Assembly (NCBI GenBank): GCA_950054155.1 | Contig: CATLOT010000014.1 | Coordinates: forward strand, 1 to 64,000 | Source: an uncultured Bacteriovoracaceae bacterium | GTDB lineage: Bacteria > Bdellovibrionota > Bacteriovoracia > Bacteriovoracales > Bacteriovoracaceae | Direction of reading: 5' to 3' | DNA length: 64,000 bases | In this document: positions 34,537 through 44,859 of the stretch, in pieces | Numbering within the stretch: position 1 is the first letter of the stretch | How the letters are laid out: each line of letters starts with the position of its first letter | The notes under the pieces: generated by a model | What the model saw: only the letters and a program-made list of their open reading frames with translations | Databases searched by the model: none | Told to the model about the DNA's origin: nothing | Translations under genes and position numbers: made by a program

Positions 34537-35610
34537 ATGAAATGCTTAAGCGCGCCTAACCTATTAAAATTACTATTAATTCTACCTCTTTTGCAGGTAT
34601 CAACTTCGCATGCCTTTCAAATTGCCAATGAATTCAATGAAAAAGAAAAGCAAATCTTAACAAACGCTCTCAACCTCGAAGAAGAGAAGAGCTGGCAAGA
34701 GCTCACGAAAGAACAAAGAGAAATTGGGAATATTGGGCCAACCATCGACCAACGCCATCAATGGTTAAAGAAAAGAATCAATTGGATTCTTCCCGCCATG
34801 GAAAAGGTTGATTATCAACTCCTAAGCTATGGACTCAATATTCCCTATCCCTTTGAAGATCGCCTGCCCCCTCTTCAAGAAGATAATTTTAATATTCTCT
34901 CAGACTCTAGGCCTGGGACTATTCGAAACCTAAGTCCAGAGCTTTATCTTCAAGGAAAGAAAACAAAATCCCTCATCCTCTTTCGTACCACCAACTTTGG
35001 AAACCTTGAAAAGCCTGTTCACCTTATTCCTCTTCACTCTCCACGAGCGGGTATTATCTCTCTTGATCAAGAGGCCATAGGAAGCGAGACTTTTTCAAGC
35101 AAAGTCCCCGTTCTTTCCTCTATTCTTTTTCATGAGGCGAGGCATGGTGATGGCCACGCTGAGAACCTAGGATTTCCTCATAGCGTTTGCCCTCGCGATC
35201 ACGATTATAGTGGCCAAAAAGCCTGTGACCGCACATCAAATGGAGCCTATGCTATTTCTGCACTTTATTTTGAGAAGTCTCTTGAAGCTTGTTCTTCCTG
35301 TAAAGAAGGCGATAAAGAAGTTCTTCGCTTTTTCCAGATCGAATCTCAAAATAGAGTTCTTCCCAGTCTTAAACGCCTTAGTCTTAATACTCTTGATGAA
35401 ATTCACCGCCTAGAAAATCAAATTAACAATCTTTCTCGCCTTTACTTCTCTGAAACAGATGAGCAAAAACTCAATGAAATCAGAGATAAGATTTATAAAT
35501 ACCATGATGAAATTCAACAGTTAGAAAAAAGAAGAAATGCTAAGCAAATACTCGATCCAAGCCCAGAAAAAGTAAGCACTCACGAGAGGAGATTTTTTGG
35601 TGAAGAATAA
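34537..35610 (+). CDS. secreted HExxH metallopeptidase-like protein
   Basis: From the ATG at 34537 the product has 357 residues and a signal peptide through about residue 25. The notable motif is HEARHGDGH (199-207), an HExxH zinc site with a third His four residues on. It is followed by a Cys- and His-rich segment (HSVCPRDHDYSGQKACD) and GAYAIS. A zinc metallopeptidase of unknown family is the best guess. The last 90 residues are helical. It starts an operon: the next gene overlaps its end and a third follows 10 bases later. Confidence 0.7.
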   Translation: MKCLSAPNLLKLLLILPLLQVSTSHAFQIANEFNEKEKQILTNALNLEEEKSWQELTKEQREIGNIGPTIDQRHQWLKKRINWILPAMEKVDYQLLSYGLNIPYPFEDRLPPLQEDNFNILSDSRPGTIRNLSPELYLQGKKTKSLILFRTTNFGNLEKPVHLIPLHSPRAGIISLDQEAIGSETFSSKVPVLSSILFHEARHGDGHAENLGFPHSVCPRDHDYSGQKACDRTSNGAYAISALYFEKSLEACSSCKEGDKEVLRFFQIESQNRVLPSLKRLSLNTLDEIHRLENQINNLSRLYFSETDEQKLNEIRDKIYKYHDEIQQLEKRRNAKQILDPSPEKVSTHERRFFGEE

Positions 35611-36127
35611 AGTTGTTATTATAGCGACCACACTTATTACTTTATCTGCCGTCTTTCTTATCCCTGAGAATAAGGAGGATACCCGTAGACTTCTGCAAAG
35701 GGCGCAGTCCACTTTGACCCATGTACTTCCCAATAAGAAAGGAAGCCCTGATCAGAAAAAAGCTGAAATCATCAAGACTTTCCACTCCCAAAAGATGAGG
35801 GTTCTTAATGAGCTCCCTCTTAAGAGAGATTTACAGGGACTTGAACAAGGTGATAGCCACTATACTCCCGAGCTTCTTAAAAGTTTTGCAAAAAAAATGG
35901 CCTCTATAAAAGAGAATACAGTGACCTATGCCCATATTCCTGAAATTCAGGTCGCGGCCCTCGATTTCTATGCCCTTTGTTCCGATAGAGAAGAGTACCC
36001 GCTTTCGATTCGCTCCCTCTGCCTTTTTAACCGGATTAAACTGGCGAAGGCCCAAGGAGAGAATGTTGATATTTCAGGCTACCCTTTAGAAATGAAGAAA
36101 CTTGTCATACAACTAAGACCATTTTAG
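35600..36127 (+). CDS. membrane-anchored protein, unknown function
   Basis: The GTG at 35600 (or TTG at 35597) follows GAGGAG at a fitting distance and overlaps the previous gene by 11 bases. The 175-residue product has one N-terminal membrane helix (about 4-20), then a soluble, mostly helical part with two Cys near the end (YALCSDREEYPLSIRSLCLF). No family is recognised. Tight spacing on both sides places it in a three-gene operon with an HExxH protein and a HAD-like protein. Confidence 0.7.
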   Translation: MKNKVVIIATTLITLSAVFLIPENKEDTRRLLQRAQSTLTHVLPNKKGSPDQKKAEIIKTFHSQKMRVLNELPLKRDLQGLEQGDSHYTPELLKSFAKKMASIKENTVTYAHIPEIQVAALDFYALCSDREEYPLSIRSLCLFNRIKLAKAQGENVDISGYPLEMKKLVIQLRPF

Positions 36128-36137
36128 GAGACAGACG

Positions 36138-37055
36138 TTGGTAAAAATTCGCCTGAGCCGTAAGAGGTTTCCTCAAAACCAGGCTCAACTCGATTTAGGT
36201 CTAAGAAGACCCACAGAGAATGACCGAAATTTTCATCTCGGTGGGCGCAGCTTTTACTTTTTTGATTTCGATGACAATGTCGCCTACCTCACAACTCCCA
36301 TCGTGATCTTTAATAAAGACACGGGTGCTGAAAAAACTCTCTCCTCTGGAGAATGGGCACGCTATCACCATGAGATTGGTCAAACCGGTGCCTTTGAAAA
36401 CTACTATGTTGATTATAATGATGAGACCGGAAGTTTTCGCTACTTTAGAGATCAGAAACACAGCTTTATCGACCGCATGGTAGGGCGAAAGCAAACCTTT
36501 CTGAGTGATATTGAAAAGGCCCTTAATCAAGCGGACTACTCTTGGAAGGCCCCTTCATGGAACACCTTTTTTCATGCGACTTATAACAATAGACCGACTT
36601 CCGTCATTACAGCGCGAGGCCACCACAAGATCACCATTAAGCAGGGAATTGACCTTCTCGTGAAGACGGGCCACTTGCCTCATAACCCCAATTACCTGAG
36701 TATTTACCCCGTCACAAATCCTGATGTGCGCGCCAGTGAACTTGAAGACCCTGAACTTAAATCAAGTGTCGCCGACCTTAAAAGGGCCGCCATTAGAAAT
36801 AGTGTTGAAAAAGCTCTTGAACTCTATGGGGATAACCCTCACCACCGCTTCGGTATGAGTGATGATGATCCTAAAAATGTCGAATTAATCACAGAAGAAA
36901 TGAAGTGCCTGAAAAAGAAATACCCTGAGATGGCCTTTTACGTTATTCAAACTTTTGAAGATTCTTTTGTTAAGACTGAGGTTTTGGAAACCAAAACCAA
37001 AACGAAAGAGAAGGGGCAGAAAAAAGACCTGCCCGAGCAATTAGACCTCTTATAA
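36138..37055 (+). CDS. HAD-like hydrolase, unknown substrate
   Basis: The TTG at 36138 follows AGGAG by 7 bases. The 305-residue soluble protein carries haloacid-dehalogenase-like motifs: FFDFDDNVA (D43, D45), VITARG (T158) and the acidic GMSDDDPKN (D242-D244). Together these suggest Asp-based phosphoryl transfer. The C-terminal tail is Lys- and Glu-rich. There is no signal peptide, although its operon partners are exported. Its end overlaps the convergent lipoprotein gene by 6 bases. Confidence 0.75.
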   Translation: MVKIRLSRKRFPQNQAQLDLGLRRPTENDRNFHLGGRSFYFFDFDDNVAYLTTPIVIFNKDTGAEKTLSSGEWARYHHEIGQTGAFENYYVDYNDETGSFRYFRDQKHSFIDRMVGRKQTFLSDIEKALNQADYSWKAPSWNTFFHATYNNRPTSVITARGHHKITIKQGIDLLVKTGHLPHNPNYLSIYPVTNPDVRASELEDPELKSSVADLKRAAIRNSVEKALELYGDNPHHRFGMSDDDPKNVELITEEMKCLKKKYPEMAFYVIQTFEDSFVKTEVLETKTKTKEKGQKKDLPEQLDLL

Positions 37056-37358
37056 AAGACAGCTTACACCAGGAAGGCTGCATTGCTCTAAGCTTGCAGA
37101 CTCTTCAAGACATTCCATTCTCATGGTCACACTTGTCTTTTCTTGAAGACTCATCAGGTTTGATTCATAAGTATTATGAACTCTAATTTTTCCACTTTCA
37201 CAGAGAGTCTTAGCTCTTTTTTCGCACTTGCTTTGATCGCCAAGGCAATTCACGTCAAAGCCCTTTACGCCGTTAGAGAGAGTAATTGTTTTTACTGTCG
37301 CTGTAGAACAAGACACAAGAAATGCCATACAGCTTAAAAGTGTTCCTAAATTTTTCAT
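37050..37358 (-). CDS. small Cys-rich lipoprotein, unknown function
   Basis: The 102-residue product has a lipoprotein signal ending FLVSC. The mature part holds six further Cys (NCLGDQSKCEKRAKTLCES, MECLEES, QCSLPGVSCLL), consistent with disulfides after export. There is a Thr-rich stretch after the lipid anchor. It converges with the HAD-like gene and diverges from the gene at 37445. No family is recognised. Confidence 0.75.
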   Translation of the reverse strand: MKNLGTLLSCMAFLVSCSTATVKTITLSNGVKGFDVNCLGDQSKCEKRAKTLCESGKIRVHNTYESNLMSLQEKTSVTMRMECLEESASLEQCSLPGVSCLL

Positions 37359-37409
37359 AAGCTATCGCTATCATGGCAAAAATTAGCGCGTCAATTCCTC
37401 TTAAAAAGG

Positions 37410-37438
37410 TTGGTAATTTTTAGTGGCTTCGTCATAAT
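37410..37438 (+). promoter_or_regulatory. promoter placing transcription start at a GTG codon
   Basis: TTGGTA (37410-37415) and CATAAT (37433-37438) are 17 bases apart. Transcription is predicted at about 37445, exactly the first base of the GTG start codon, so the mRNA would be leaderless. Confidence 0.5.
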
Positions 37439-37444
37439 AGATCT

Positions 37445-38353
37445 GTGCTTAAGTTATTGATATTTCTATTTCTCTTCCTTCCTACTCATGCCAGTGAGAA
37501 GTCTGAGGAGGCTTCTTCCTCCATGAAGTCGGCGGTGGACTCTACTCATCAAAGCATCAGCTCAAGTATCCTCGATATTTCTCATCGTATTGACAGTTTT
37601 TTTGGAACTCAAAGGGGTGACGAAGAAACAAATGGGTCGCGTCTGCGCCTATTCTATGACACTTCATTAAGACAGCATGAAAAGATGGATAATGGTCTTA
37701 ATGTCCGCTTTTCTCTTCGCCTGCCTACCCTGCAAAACCTTCTTAAATTTAAATATGAAAAGAAAGCAAAAGAGCAAGAAAAGACCCCAAGTGAACAAAC
37801 AAGGCCTACCCCCTCCAAGAGAAGCTTTTTAAAAGAACTTAGCCAAAAGTGGACCTTTAACTTTAGCACTGGTGTAAGAGTAGACTTTCCTCCCAATGTC
37901 TTTGCTCGTGCTCGATTAAGAAAGACATTCAACTTCTTTGATAAGTGGGAATTTAATCCTACAGCAGAGCTTAACTGGTTTTCCCGTGGGGGCTGGGGAG
38001 CTCTTTATTCTAATGATCTCGATCGCAAACTCACGGAGTCAACACTTCTAAGAATCGTAAACACCTTTGTTTGGAATAATGATGCTAATGAAATCACGAG
38101 TACTCATGGCCCTCAAGTCATCCAGAAAATCGATGAAAGCAAGGGAATAAGCTATAATGCTTTGGCCTCAGGAAGTAATCGCCCCGTCTGGGCCATCAAT
38201 AATTACCGTCTCGCCACTCAATTTCGCCATCGTGTTTATAGCAACTGGCTTTTCTACGAGATTGTCCCAGCAGTCGATTTCCCAAGAGAGCGCCAATGGA
38301 GTGAAGTCTATTCAGTCTTTATTCGTTTAGAGGCGCTCTTTGGAGCACTCTAA
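37445..38353 (+). CDS. secreted beta-rich (outer-membrane-like) protein
   Basis: The start is GTG at 37445; no ribosome binding site is visible and the promoter abuts it. The 302-residue product has a signal peptide ending THAS, a Ser-rich low-complexity region, then alternating-strand segments (RLRLFYDTSLRQHEKM, FNFSTGVRVDFPPNVF, WEFNPTAELNWFSRGGWG, YRLATQFRHRVYSNWLFY) typical of outer-membrane barrels. It ends FIRLEALFGAL. No family is named. It is followed about 130 bases later by a terminator. Confidence 0.7.
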   Translation: MLKLLIFLFLFLPTHASEKSEEASSSMKSAVDSTHQSISSSILDISHRIDSFFGTQRGDEETNGSRLRLFYDTSLRQHEKMDNGLNVRFSLRLPTLQNLLKFKYEKKAKEQEKTPSEQTRPTPSKRSFLKELSQKWTFNFSTGVRVDFPPNVFARARLRKTFNFFDKWEFNPTAELNWFSRGGWGALYSNDLDRKLTESTLLRIVNTFVWNNDANEITSTHGPQVIQKIDESKGISYNALASGSNRPVWAINNYRLATQFRHRVYSNWLFYEIVPAVDFPRERQWSEVYSVFIRLEALFGAL

Positions 38354-38482
38354 TTTCTAACACAACCTTGCCGAGTTTACTTAACCTATTGATTTTTAAT
38401 GCCCCTATCCTCTGTAAAAAAGCCACACTTTAACTATCTCATTCCAATCTCGATTAATATTTCGCTATTCCAAAAACAAGTT

Positions 38483-38527
38483 AAAGGCCTAGACCATGAT
38501 TGATTATTGCGTGCTCTAGGCCTTTTT
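38483..38527 (+). terminator. Rho-independent terminator with a long loop
   Basis: AAAGGCCTAGA (38483-38493) pairs with TCTAGGCCTTT (38515-38525), followed by a T run. The loop is 21 bases. It lies 130 bases beyond the upstream stop codon, so it could end that mRNA's long 3' tail or a small RNA in 38354-38527. Confidence 0.8.
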
Positions 38528-38541
38528 GGTACAAGCTCTTC

Positions 38542-38757
38542 ATGGATATCATTAAAGAAAAGTTCTCTGATCTAGAGACATACTCACCTAAAAAACTTCG
38601 CACTTTAAGAAATAATCTTAACAACCGCATTTCTCATTTTGAAAGTAGTGGTGATAAAGCAAAAGACCTTAAACCAAGCCAAAGACTCTATGGTCTAGAC
38701 GAAGATCAATGCAAAAGTCTTCTCAGTAAAGTTCAAGAGCTTTTAAAGAACTTATAA
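38542..38757 (+). CDS. small helical protein, unknown function
   Basis: An ATG at 38542 opens 71 codons just after the terminator. The product is charged and helical (MDIIKEKFSDLETYSPKKL) with one Cys. It is cytoplasmic, with no signal. The ribosome binding site is weak, so the leader is short. The next gene starts 12 bases after its stop. No family is recognised. Confidence 0.6.
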   Translation: MDIIKEKFSDLETYSPKKLRTLRNNLNNRISHFESSGDKAKDLKPSQRLYGLDEDQCKSLLSKVQELLKNL

Positions 38758-38769
38758 CCTTTCAATACT

Positions 38770-39705
38770 ATGATGAAGACTCTCCTCATCCTTTGCCTGC
38801 TTTCTCCTCCGGTTTTAGCAGAGAAGGTTTTTGGAGACCTTATTCAAGGGTTAAGCACTGGTATCTCAAAGGTTGCAGTTGCCAATAATCTTACCAATGA
38901 TGAAAATGGCAAAAAGACGTTAGAGTTTGTCCCCAACAATCCTCTCCAATTTAATCTCAACGTTATCACCAAGTATGGAACACTTGGACTTTTTACAGAT
39001 ATCAAAGACAGCGAGGACCCAGAGAGTCCCAAATCCCCCTTTCAAAGTTTTTATTATAAGAATCAATTTGGCAGTTTTGATTTTCGCTATTCCTACGCCA
39101 ATTTCAAAGGTGCTGCTGTAGACGCTCAAGGTAAGAAAGTCTTCTATTCTCAATATCAACATCGTAATAATAAAATCGAAATCTCTTATTACACTGACAA
39201 GAATTACCTCAAGCTTATTCAGCTAGATCTTAAAGAAGAGACCAATATCTCAAATATTTCTCCACGCAACGCGATTAGCTTTCTCTTTGGACTCTCCTAT
39301 GAAAGGACAAAGGTACAGTATCCCAACCTCTTTGATCCCACTCATCAGTCCCTCCTCGACTCTAATAATATAAAAGTACCAAAGACTATTTTTGGGACTT
39401 CATTAGGAGCGCTAGCAGGCCTTGATGCCCTTTATCGCTTTAAGGGAAACTTCTTTATCAGGGGAAAACTATCTGCTGGGATTGCCTATCGAGTGAAGAA
39501 TGAAATTACTCTTCAATCACAACAAGTTGACATTAATCGTATCGAATCACTCATTGATCTTGATTTTACTTTGGGTTATCTCTTTGCCAGAAATCAGCAC
39601 CTTGTCTTGAACTTGGATATCTACTCGACAAATACCTATGGTAGCGGTGTTCGCTTTGGAGACACCGCTAATTTTCTCTCTTTACTCTATTCTTATTACT
39701 TCTAA
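38770..39705 (+). CDS. secreted outer-membrane-like protein
   Basis: The 311-residue product has a signal peptide ending PPVLA. From about residue 60 it shows repeated amphipathic strands with aromatic girdles (FQSFYYKNQFGSFDFRYSYA, KVFYSQYQHRNNKIEISYY, LFGLSYERTKV) and ends YSYYF with a terminal Phe, the classic outer-membrane barrel signature. A barrel of about 12 strands is plausible. The channel function is unknown. It converges with guaA, one base apart. Confidence 0.72.
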   Translation: MMKTLLILCLLSPPVLAEKVFGDLIQGLSTGISKVAVANNLTNDENGKKTLEFVPNNPLQFNLNVITKYGTLGLFTDIKDSEDPESPKSPFQSFYYKNQFGSFDFRYSYANFKGAAVDAQGKKVFYSQYQHRNNKIEISYYTDKNYLKLIQLDLKEETNISNISPRNAISFLFGLSYERTKVQYPNLFDPTHQSLLDSNNIKVPKTIFGTSLGALAGLDALYRFKGNFFIRGKLSAGIAYRVKNEITLQSQQVDINRIESLIDLDFTLGYLFARNQHLVLNLDIYSTNTYGSGVRFGDTANFLSLLYSYYF

Positions 39706-39706
39706 T

Positions 39707-41263
39707 TTATTCCCACTCAATCGTACCTGGAGGTTTACTGGTTATATCGTAAACAACCCGTGTAACACCTTTAACCTCATTAGTAATACGATTGGAGACA
39801 CGAGAGAGAAACTCACGAGGGAGATCCGACCATGTTGCAGTCATATAATCAGTAGTTGAAACAAGACGAAGACAGATAACCTCTTCATAGGCGCGACCAT
39901 CACCTTTTACCCCTACCGTCTTTACTGGTAGCAATACGGTAAAGGCCTGAGCAACAGACTCGTACACATTAAAAGCGTGAAGTTCCTCGAAGAGAATCTG
40001 ATCTGATTCCCCAACCTTTCGAATCGAATCATCAAAGAGTTCACCAAGAACGCGAATACCAATACCTGGACCTGGAAAGGGATGACGATAAACCCACTCA
40101 TGACGAAGACCCAGCTCCTCACCAATTTTTCGCCCCTCATCTTTGAAGAGATAACGAAGAGGTTCTAAAAGTTCTAATTTCATCCGCTCGGGTAGTCCAC
40201 CAACATTATGGTGGGACTTAATAGTGACTGACTTCCCTCCCTTCTTATGGGGAGAAGTACTTTCAATGACGTCGGGATAAAGGGTTCCTTGAAGAAGGTA
40301 CTCAAACTTAACACCATGATCATTTTCAAAGAGGTGTACTTTTTCTTCAAATACTTCAATGAAAGTATGGCCAATAATCTTTCTCTTCTCTTCAGGATCA
40401 GAAACACCTTTAAGCTTAGAGAGAAAGGCTTCCTTAGCATCAATAATTTCGATATTAAGAGGAGTTTCTTTCTTTAGAGTTTCAATATGGATATGGTCTT
40501 GTGGTCTCAAAAGGCCATGATCAACAAAGAAGCAATAAAGGTTATCCCCAATAACTTCATGAGCAATAGTTGCAGCGACGAGCGAGTCTACTCCTCCCGA
40601 GAAGGCACAGAGAACTTTCTTATCGCCAACCTTTTTTACAAGATCAGTTGCTTCTTTGAGCATTTCATTGCGATCCCAATCCTCATCGAGTTTTGCAACT
40701 TCCTCATAGAAGTAGTTTAGGATTTCTTTACCGAAGTTAGAGTGCTCTACCTCAGGGTGAAATTGCAGCCCCATCATCCCACGGTCTTTGTCACGAATTC
40801 CTGCAACCATTCCATTATGACTTTCCATAATAAGCGTGAAACCTTCAGGAACCTTTTCAACATGATCAAAATGGCTCATCCATACTTGAAAGTTTTCAGG
40901 GCAATGATCGAGTTTAAAGCCATTTGTTAAATGGATATCAGCGTGACCATACTCCCCGATCGTTCCGGGAGCTACTTTTCCACCAAAGTAGTTCGCCATA
41001 ATTTGCAGGCCATAACAAATTCCAAGAGTCGGTACCCCTAAATTGAAGAGAAAACCGTAATCAGTTTTATCGGTTGAAAGAGAGTCAGGCCCTCCACTCA
41101 GAACAAGACAACCAGGCTTCTTGCCCTCTTTAAGAAGTTCTTGGACTTCATCAAGAGTCATGATGGCAGAACTATAACCTAACTCACGAGTCTTTCTTGT
41201 GATCAGTTGAGTGTACTGAGAACCGAAGTCGACGATCCAAATTTTTCTTAATGCTTGTTCCAC
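39707..41263 (-). CDS. guaA: GMP synthase (glutamine-hydrolysing)
   Basis: GuaA aminates XMP to GMP with glutamine and ATP. The 518-residue protein has a GATase domain with the catalytic C83 in GICYGLQIM and the triad His in GLQFHPEVEHS. An ATP pyrophosphatase domain follows with the PP-loop FSGGVDS near residue 220, and it ends in the dimer domain with RVVYDITSKPPGTIEWE. It lies 11 bases after guaB, forming the usual guaB-guaA order. The length is typical. Confidence 0.98.
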   Translation of the reverse strand: MEQALRKIWIVDFGSQYTQLITRKTRELGYSSAIMTLDEVQELLKEGKKPGCLVLSGGPDSLSTDKTDYGFLFNLGVPTLGICYGLQIMANYFGGKVAPGTIGEYGHADIHLTNGFKLDHCPENFQVWMSHFDHVEKVPEGFTLIMESHNGMVAGIRDKDRGMMGLQFHPEVEHSNFGKEILNYFYEEVAKLDEDWDRNEMLKEATDLVKKVGDKKVLCAFSGGVDSLVAATIAHEVIGDNLYCFFVDHGLLRPQDHIHIETLKKETPLNIEIIDAKEAFLSKLKGVSDPEEKRKIIGHTFIEVFEEKVHLFENDHGVKFEYLLQGTLYPDVIESTSPHKKGGKSVTIKSHHNVGGLPERMKLELLEPLRYLFKDEGRKIGEELGLRHEWVYRHPFPGPGIGIRVLGELFDDSIRKVGESDQILFEELHAFNVYESVAQAFTVLLPVKTVGVKGDGRAYEEVICLRLVSTTDYMTATWSDLPREFLSRVSNRITNEVKGVTRVVYDITSKPPGTIEWE

Positions 41264-41274
41264 GTGGTTATCCT

Positions 41275-42807
<1,533 letters not shown>

Positions 42808-42845
42808 TTAAGCATTTGACGAGGCTACTAAATTACCTGTGTATT

Positions 42846-44006
42846 TTAGTAATCTTTTTTATAATCCATATCAATGGACTTGAGTTGATCGATCAACTCA
42901 TTTACTTCTTGGTCATGGCGCATCTGCTTCTTGTACTGACGCAGAAGTTCACCCTCAAAAGCACTATTATTGATCTGTGGAGTCATGCCGCCTACACTTG
43001 CCGGTGTCCTCTTCTTTGCTTTGGGCTTAGCTGCTGTTACAGAGGCTGGTACGCGGCTCTTCTTTTTTCCTAGACCAAAGACATGAACGGCTACGCCACT
43101 TTTCTTTTGATAAGTGGGGGTCCACTTCTTCTTAGGCTTTGGCACAGGCTTAAGCTCAGCGATCTTCTTACTATAATAATTCATCAATGATTTTTCTTTC
43201 TTTTTATCATCTTGCGGGTCATGAAGTTTGATGACAGTTATTTTTCCCTTTTCGCTCTCAGCACTTGCGATACCCCGACCTGCCTTTCTTTGCTGAAGAG
43301 CAGCTTCAAATGAATCATTAGTCTTAACTTTAGACGGAGCTTTTGCAGCATAAGTTTGAACTGGTTTTGCAACTTTCGGGGTTTGCGCCTCTTGTTGCTT
43401 AGGCTCTACCCCTTTGAAAAGACCTGTTACTTTCTGAAAGCTTGAATAGCCAATGGGTGTCGGCTTTCGCGGACGACCATTTTCATGCTCATCAGAAATA
43501 AAACTAAACTGCCCTTCTGAAAGAGCGAGATGATAATACTCTTGGCGGATATTTTTAAAGTCCACCCCTCCATCAACGGCAAGAACTTGCGTCTTACCAG
43601 TGTAGACATCAAAGCTCACAATCCCCTCGCCTACTTGATGCTCAACAATCGCATTAGATGTCGTCACACGAAGAGGTCCTTTAATAGGATCATAATTGAG
43701 GCTCTTCACCCAAAGGTATCCCTCTTTGAGTTCAACAAGATTTGTATGAAGAATCATATGCCCACCTCCTGCGAGATGATAGATATGATCGTAATAATCG
43801 TTAATACTTAATTGACCACCAAGATCTGTGAAAATCTCAGCCTGGCGAGGGAGGTGCATTCCCGCAGTAATCGTCTTTGTCTTCCCTTCATAAGTATAAA
43901 AAGCCTTTCCTTTTACTGAAGAGACAACTGCAACGATTTTGCCTTTAGCAAAACTAGCAATGGAGAAGAGAAAAGCAATAAGGACAAGTGATGTTCTTAA
44001 CAACAT
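42846..44006 (-). CDS. secreted FecR-domain protein with Lys-rich tail
   Basis: The 386-residue product has a signal peptide ending IASFA and a FecR-like domain (about 22-180): GKIVAVVSSVKGKAFYTYEG, HLPRQAEIFTDLGGQLSIND and VTTSNAIVEHQVGEGIVSFD. From about 200 on it is a low-complexity Lys, Pro and Ala stretch. There is no sigma factor or receptor nearby. It starts 3 bases after the CpoB-like lipoprotein gene, so the two may be partners on the cell wall. It is the second such FecR protein in the window. Confidence 0.82.
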   Translation of the reverse strand: MLLRTSLVLIAFLFSIASFAKGKIVAVVSSVKGKAFYTYEGKTKTITAGMHLPRQAEIFTDLGGQLSINDYYDHIYHLAGGGHMILHTNLVELKEGYLWVKSLNYDPIKGPLRVTTSNAIVEHQVGEGIVSFDVYTGKTQVLAVDGGVDFKNIRQEYYHLALSEGQFSFISDEHENGRPRKPTPIGYSSFQKVTGLFKGVEPKQQEAQTPKVAKPVQTYAAKAPSKVKTNDSFEAALQQRKAGRGIASAESEKGKITVIKLHDPQDDKKKEKSLMNYYSKKIAELKPVPKPKKKWTPTYQKKSGVAVHVFGLGKKKSRVPASVTAAKPKAKKRTPASVGGMTPQINNSAFEGELLRQYKKQMRHDQEVNELIDQLKSIDMDYKKDY

Positions 44007-44009
44007 GAA

Positions 44010-44750
44010 TTAATTCCTTTTGAACTTTTGAACGATTTTTTCGTAGTGAGGACTAAGGACCTTCCACTCTTCTGTATTACGGTATTTCTTGCGAAACTCC
44101 TCTACAGTGGTAAAAAACTTCTCTTCCTGACCTAACTGAAGATAAGTTAAGGCCATCCAAAGCTTCGCTCCACGATAGTACTTAGACGTTGGGTAGGCTT
44201 TGACAAGATTTTCAAGATGATGAAGGGTCCACTCCGGGTGATTTCCTGACTCAAAAGAAGCGACTCCTGCCTGAAAGAGGAATTGATCCGTGATTCTTTC
44301 ATGCTTTGGAAAATGCTCTCTAAAGGACATAAAAAATTGAGCTGATTTTTCAAAGTTCTTTTGCTCAAATTCCTTTTCGGCCATCGCGAGAACTTGCGAG
44401 GGAGTCCATTTATAAACATCGTACTTTACAAGATCGTTACTTGGTTTAACCGGAGCGACACTCGCTAAGCTTCGTCCTGAGTCTGAACCAATGGTGCTTG
44501 CAAGAGTTTTCTTCTCATACTTATCGATTTTAATTTGCAGATAATTCTTTTCTGACTTTAAACCTTGAATCTCACTTCTGAGGCGACTGATTTCTAACTT
44601 GAGGTCCCTATTCTCCTTCGCTAAATGGAGCGATACATTTTCATAGCGATTGATCTTTTCGGCCTTCGCCTCCAAATGATCAAAGGTATCACAAGAGCTC
44701 AAGGAGAGGGCTCCCATTAGAGTAAGAACTGTAGTCAAAGTTGTTTTCAT
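44010..44750 (-). CDS. CpoB/YbgF-like lipoprotein with coiled coil and TPR
   Basis: From Met at 44750 the product has 246 residues, with a lipoprotein signal ending ALSLSSC. A leucine-rich coiled coil follows (about 30-80, RDLKLEISRLRSEIQGLKSE), then a linker and a TPR-type region (AEKEFEQKNFEKSAQFFMSF onward). Coiled coil plus TPR is the layout of CpoB/YbgF, a trimeric periplasmic partner of Tol-Pal. No tol genes lie nearby. ATG codons at 44771 and 44777 are alternatives. It sits 3 bases before a FecR-domain gene. Confidence 0.72.
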   Translation of the reverse strand: MKTTLTTVLTLMGALSLSSCDTFDHLEAKAEKINRYENVSLHLAKENRDLKLEISRLRSEIQGLKSEKNYLQIKIDKYEKKTLASTIGSDSGRSLASVAPVKPSNDLVKYDVYKWTPSQVLAMAEKEFEQKNFEKSAQFFMSFREHFPKHERITDQFLFQAGVASFESGNHPEWTLHHLENLVKAYPTSKYYRGAKLWMALTYLQLGQEEKFFTTVEEFRKKYRNTEEWKVLSPHYEKIVQKFKRN

Positions 44751-44859
44751 AAGCCAAGTCCAATGTTTCATGACCAAAAGTCATGGGTATTCACTTGTCT
44801 TATCGTCAGGTAATCAAAGAAGTTTAGGATAGAGATTGACTAAACGAGATTTCAGGAAC

